A stretch of DNA of 41,078 nt from Patescibacteria group bacterium UBA7396 (GTDB lineage: Bacteria > Patescibacteriota > Gracilibacteria > BD1-5 > UBA6164). Made by a program: the position numbers and the translations under genes. This document shows, piece by piece, positions 40,481 to 41,078 of this stretch (position 1 is the stretch's first letter; each line of letters begins with the position of its first letter). Location of the stretch: assembly GCA_002470645.1 (NCBI GenBank), contig DKNE01000020.1:1-41078 (forward strand), read 5' to 3'. The notes under the pieces were generated by a model. It was not told the origin of the DNA and did not search any database. It was given only the letters and a program-made list of their open reading frames with translations.

Positions 40481-41078
40481 TTAAAAAAATAATCTTTTAA
40501 TTGTTCGAGAGTTTTTGAACTTTTTTTAAATCTCATTTGTTCATCTTTGATTTTTGTTCTTTTATCTTGAATGAAATTAAAAATATTAAAAGTATCATGA
40601 GAATTGAGATAAATTTCTGAAAGTTTAAAAAAGTCAGAATGTTCTGAATCAAAAATAGAACTTCTATTTTCTGTATCATTTTGAGTAAAAGAATATTTTT
40701 CATTAAGAGTTTTTTTCTCACAAATACTTCAATCTTGCTTTAAAAATCAAAAATACGGGTGAAAAATTTCTTTTTTGTCTAATGGATTTTCTGCTTTCTT
40801 AATTCTTTGATTACAAGACATACAGACAGGAAGCCAATTATATAAATTAACTGATAAATCTGGGAATTTACTTCTTGGTAAAAAATGTTCTATATCATAT
40901 AATCTTTTTGTTTTTCAATCTTGTTCTTTAAAGTGAGTAATCCTATCTTTTCAACAATAACAACAAAAATAAAATCATGATTTTTGAATTTTATCTAAAA
41001 ATTTTTCTTTATTAGATATGTACTTTTTATAATCATACTTATTATATTTTAATCTATGTCAATACCCCCAAAAACTGG
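40393..41078 (-). CDS. HNH endonuclease (partial, runs off the window end)
   Basis: 228 codons, open at the right edge, with the beginning missing. The HNH motif is complete: CCYCGKD supplies the first two zinc cysteines, RLYDIEHFLPRSKFPDLSVN the DxEH, LYNWLPVCMSCNQRIKKAEN the central Asn and the second zinc CxxC. The ~140 residues after it are helical, ending KKDLIENLKI. HNH proteins of this type cut DNA or act as toxins/defence nucleases. It is the leading gene of the transcript that goes on to the phosphoesterase remnant and macro-domain-like protein, and overlaps the former. Confidence 0.85.

Noticed and set aside
1..41078. Many short standard-code reading frames (60-110 codons) on both strands
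   Set aside because: They are pieces of longer genes cut at TGA or antisense shadows; the continuous code-25 genes explain them.
1..41078. tRNA, rRNA or insertion sequence
   Set aside because: I found no TPsiC-arm consensus with cloverleaf partner, no rRNA segment and no transposase.

Overview
The window comes from a very AT-rich bacterial chromosome that reads UGA as glycine (translation table 25). Every long gene is broken by in-frame TGA under the standard code and becomes continuous when TGA is sense. Those TGAs fall on invariant glycines: two of the three glycines of the RecF Walker A loop, the RNase HII DEAGRG motif, the YebC GGDP motif, the lipoprotein lipobox and the bL25 core. All 45 gene ends inside the window are TAA or TAG. 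That code, the small proteins, the AT bias and the overlapping gene ends point to the candidate phyla Gracilibacteria or Absconditabacteria (SR1) of the Patescibacteria/CPR. I cannot choose between the two from this sequence.

Layout. 1-2845: end of a pilin gene, a U32-family protein, a CDF cation transporter and ribosomal protein bS21. 2962-5202: RbfA and an FtsQ-like divisome protein on +, then an RsbW/SpoIIAB-like kinase and HU on -. 5330-10652: a minus-strand type IV pilus block (PilX-, minor-pilin-, PilV- and GspH-like subunits, PilC platform, PilO/PilN-like proteins, a VirB2/TrbC-like membrane protein), preceded by a PrsW-type intramembrane protease, a tiny membrane protein and MurA (10715-13173). 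13336-23665: a 633-aa membrane protein with a predicted beta-propeller, YebC, bL25, a lipoprotein pair, GatC, RecF, a cell-surface Ig-like protein, an RsuA-type pseudouridine synthase and a 712-aa pilin-like adhesin with a Listeria-Bacteroides (InlB B) repeat. 23800-27137: a tightly packed minus-strand operon of two unknown proteins, a DMT-type transporter and an RNase HII-QueH fusion. 27241-33200: a His-rich protein, a ferredoxin-flavin reductase-membrane fusion, a TPR protein, an FtsA-like ATPase, a TIM-barrel protein and SerS. 33334-37930: a GGDEF-like (GGDEI) protein with an unknown partner, then Tex. 38082-41078: an accessory-looking segment with a coiled-coil/two-TM protein, a macro-domain-like protein, a metallophosphoesterase remnant and an HNH nuclease.

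The window mixes core functions (division, translation, peptidoglycan synthesis, repair) with a large surface/adhesion apparatus, as expected of a host- or prey-attached CPR bacterium. Notable points are the RNase HII-QueH fusion, the heme-ligand-less ferric-reductase-like fusion, the GGDEI protein, the pilin-InlB fusion, transcription terminators that double as stop codons of convergent genes, and a strong Shine-Dalgarno sequence on bS21 among genes that mostly lack one. I found no tRNA, rRNA, CRISPR array, insertion sequence or stretch longer than 300 bases without a gene.
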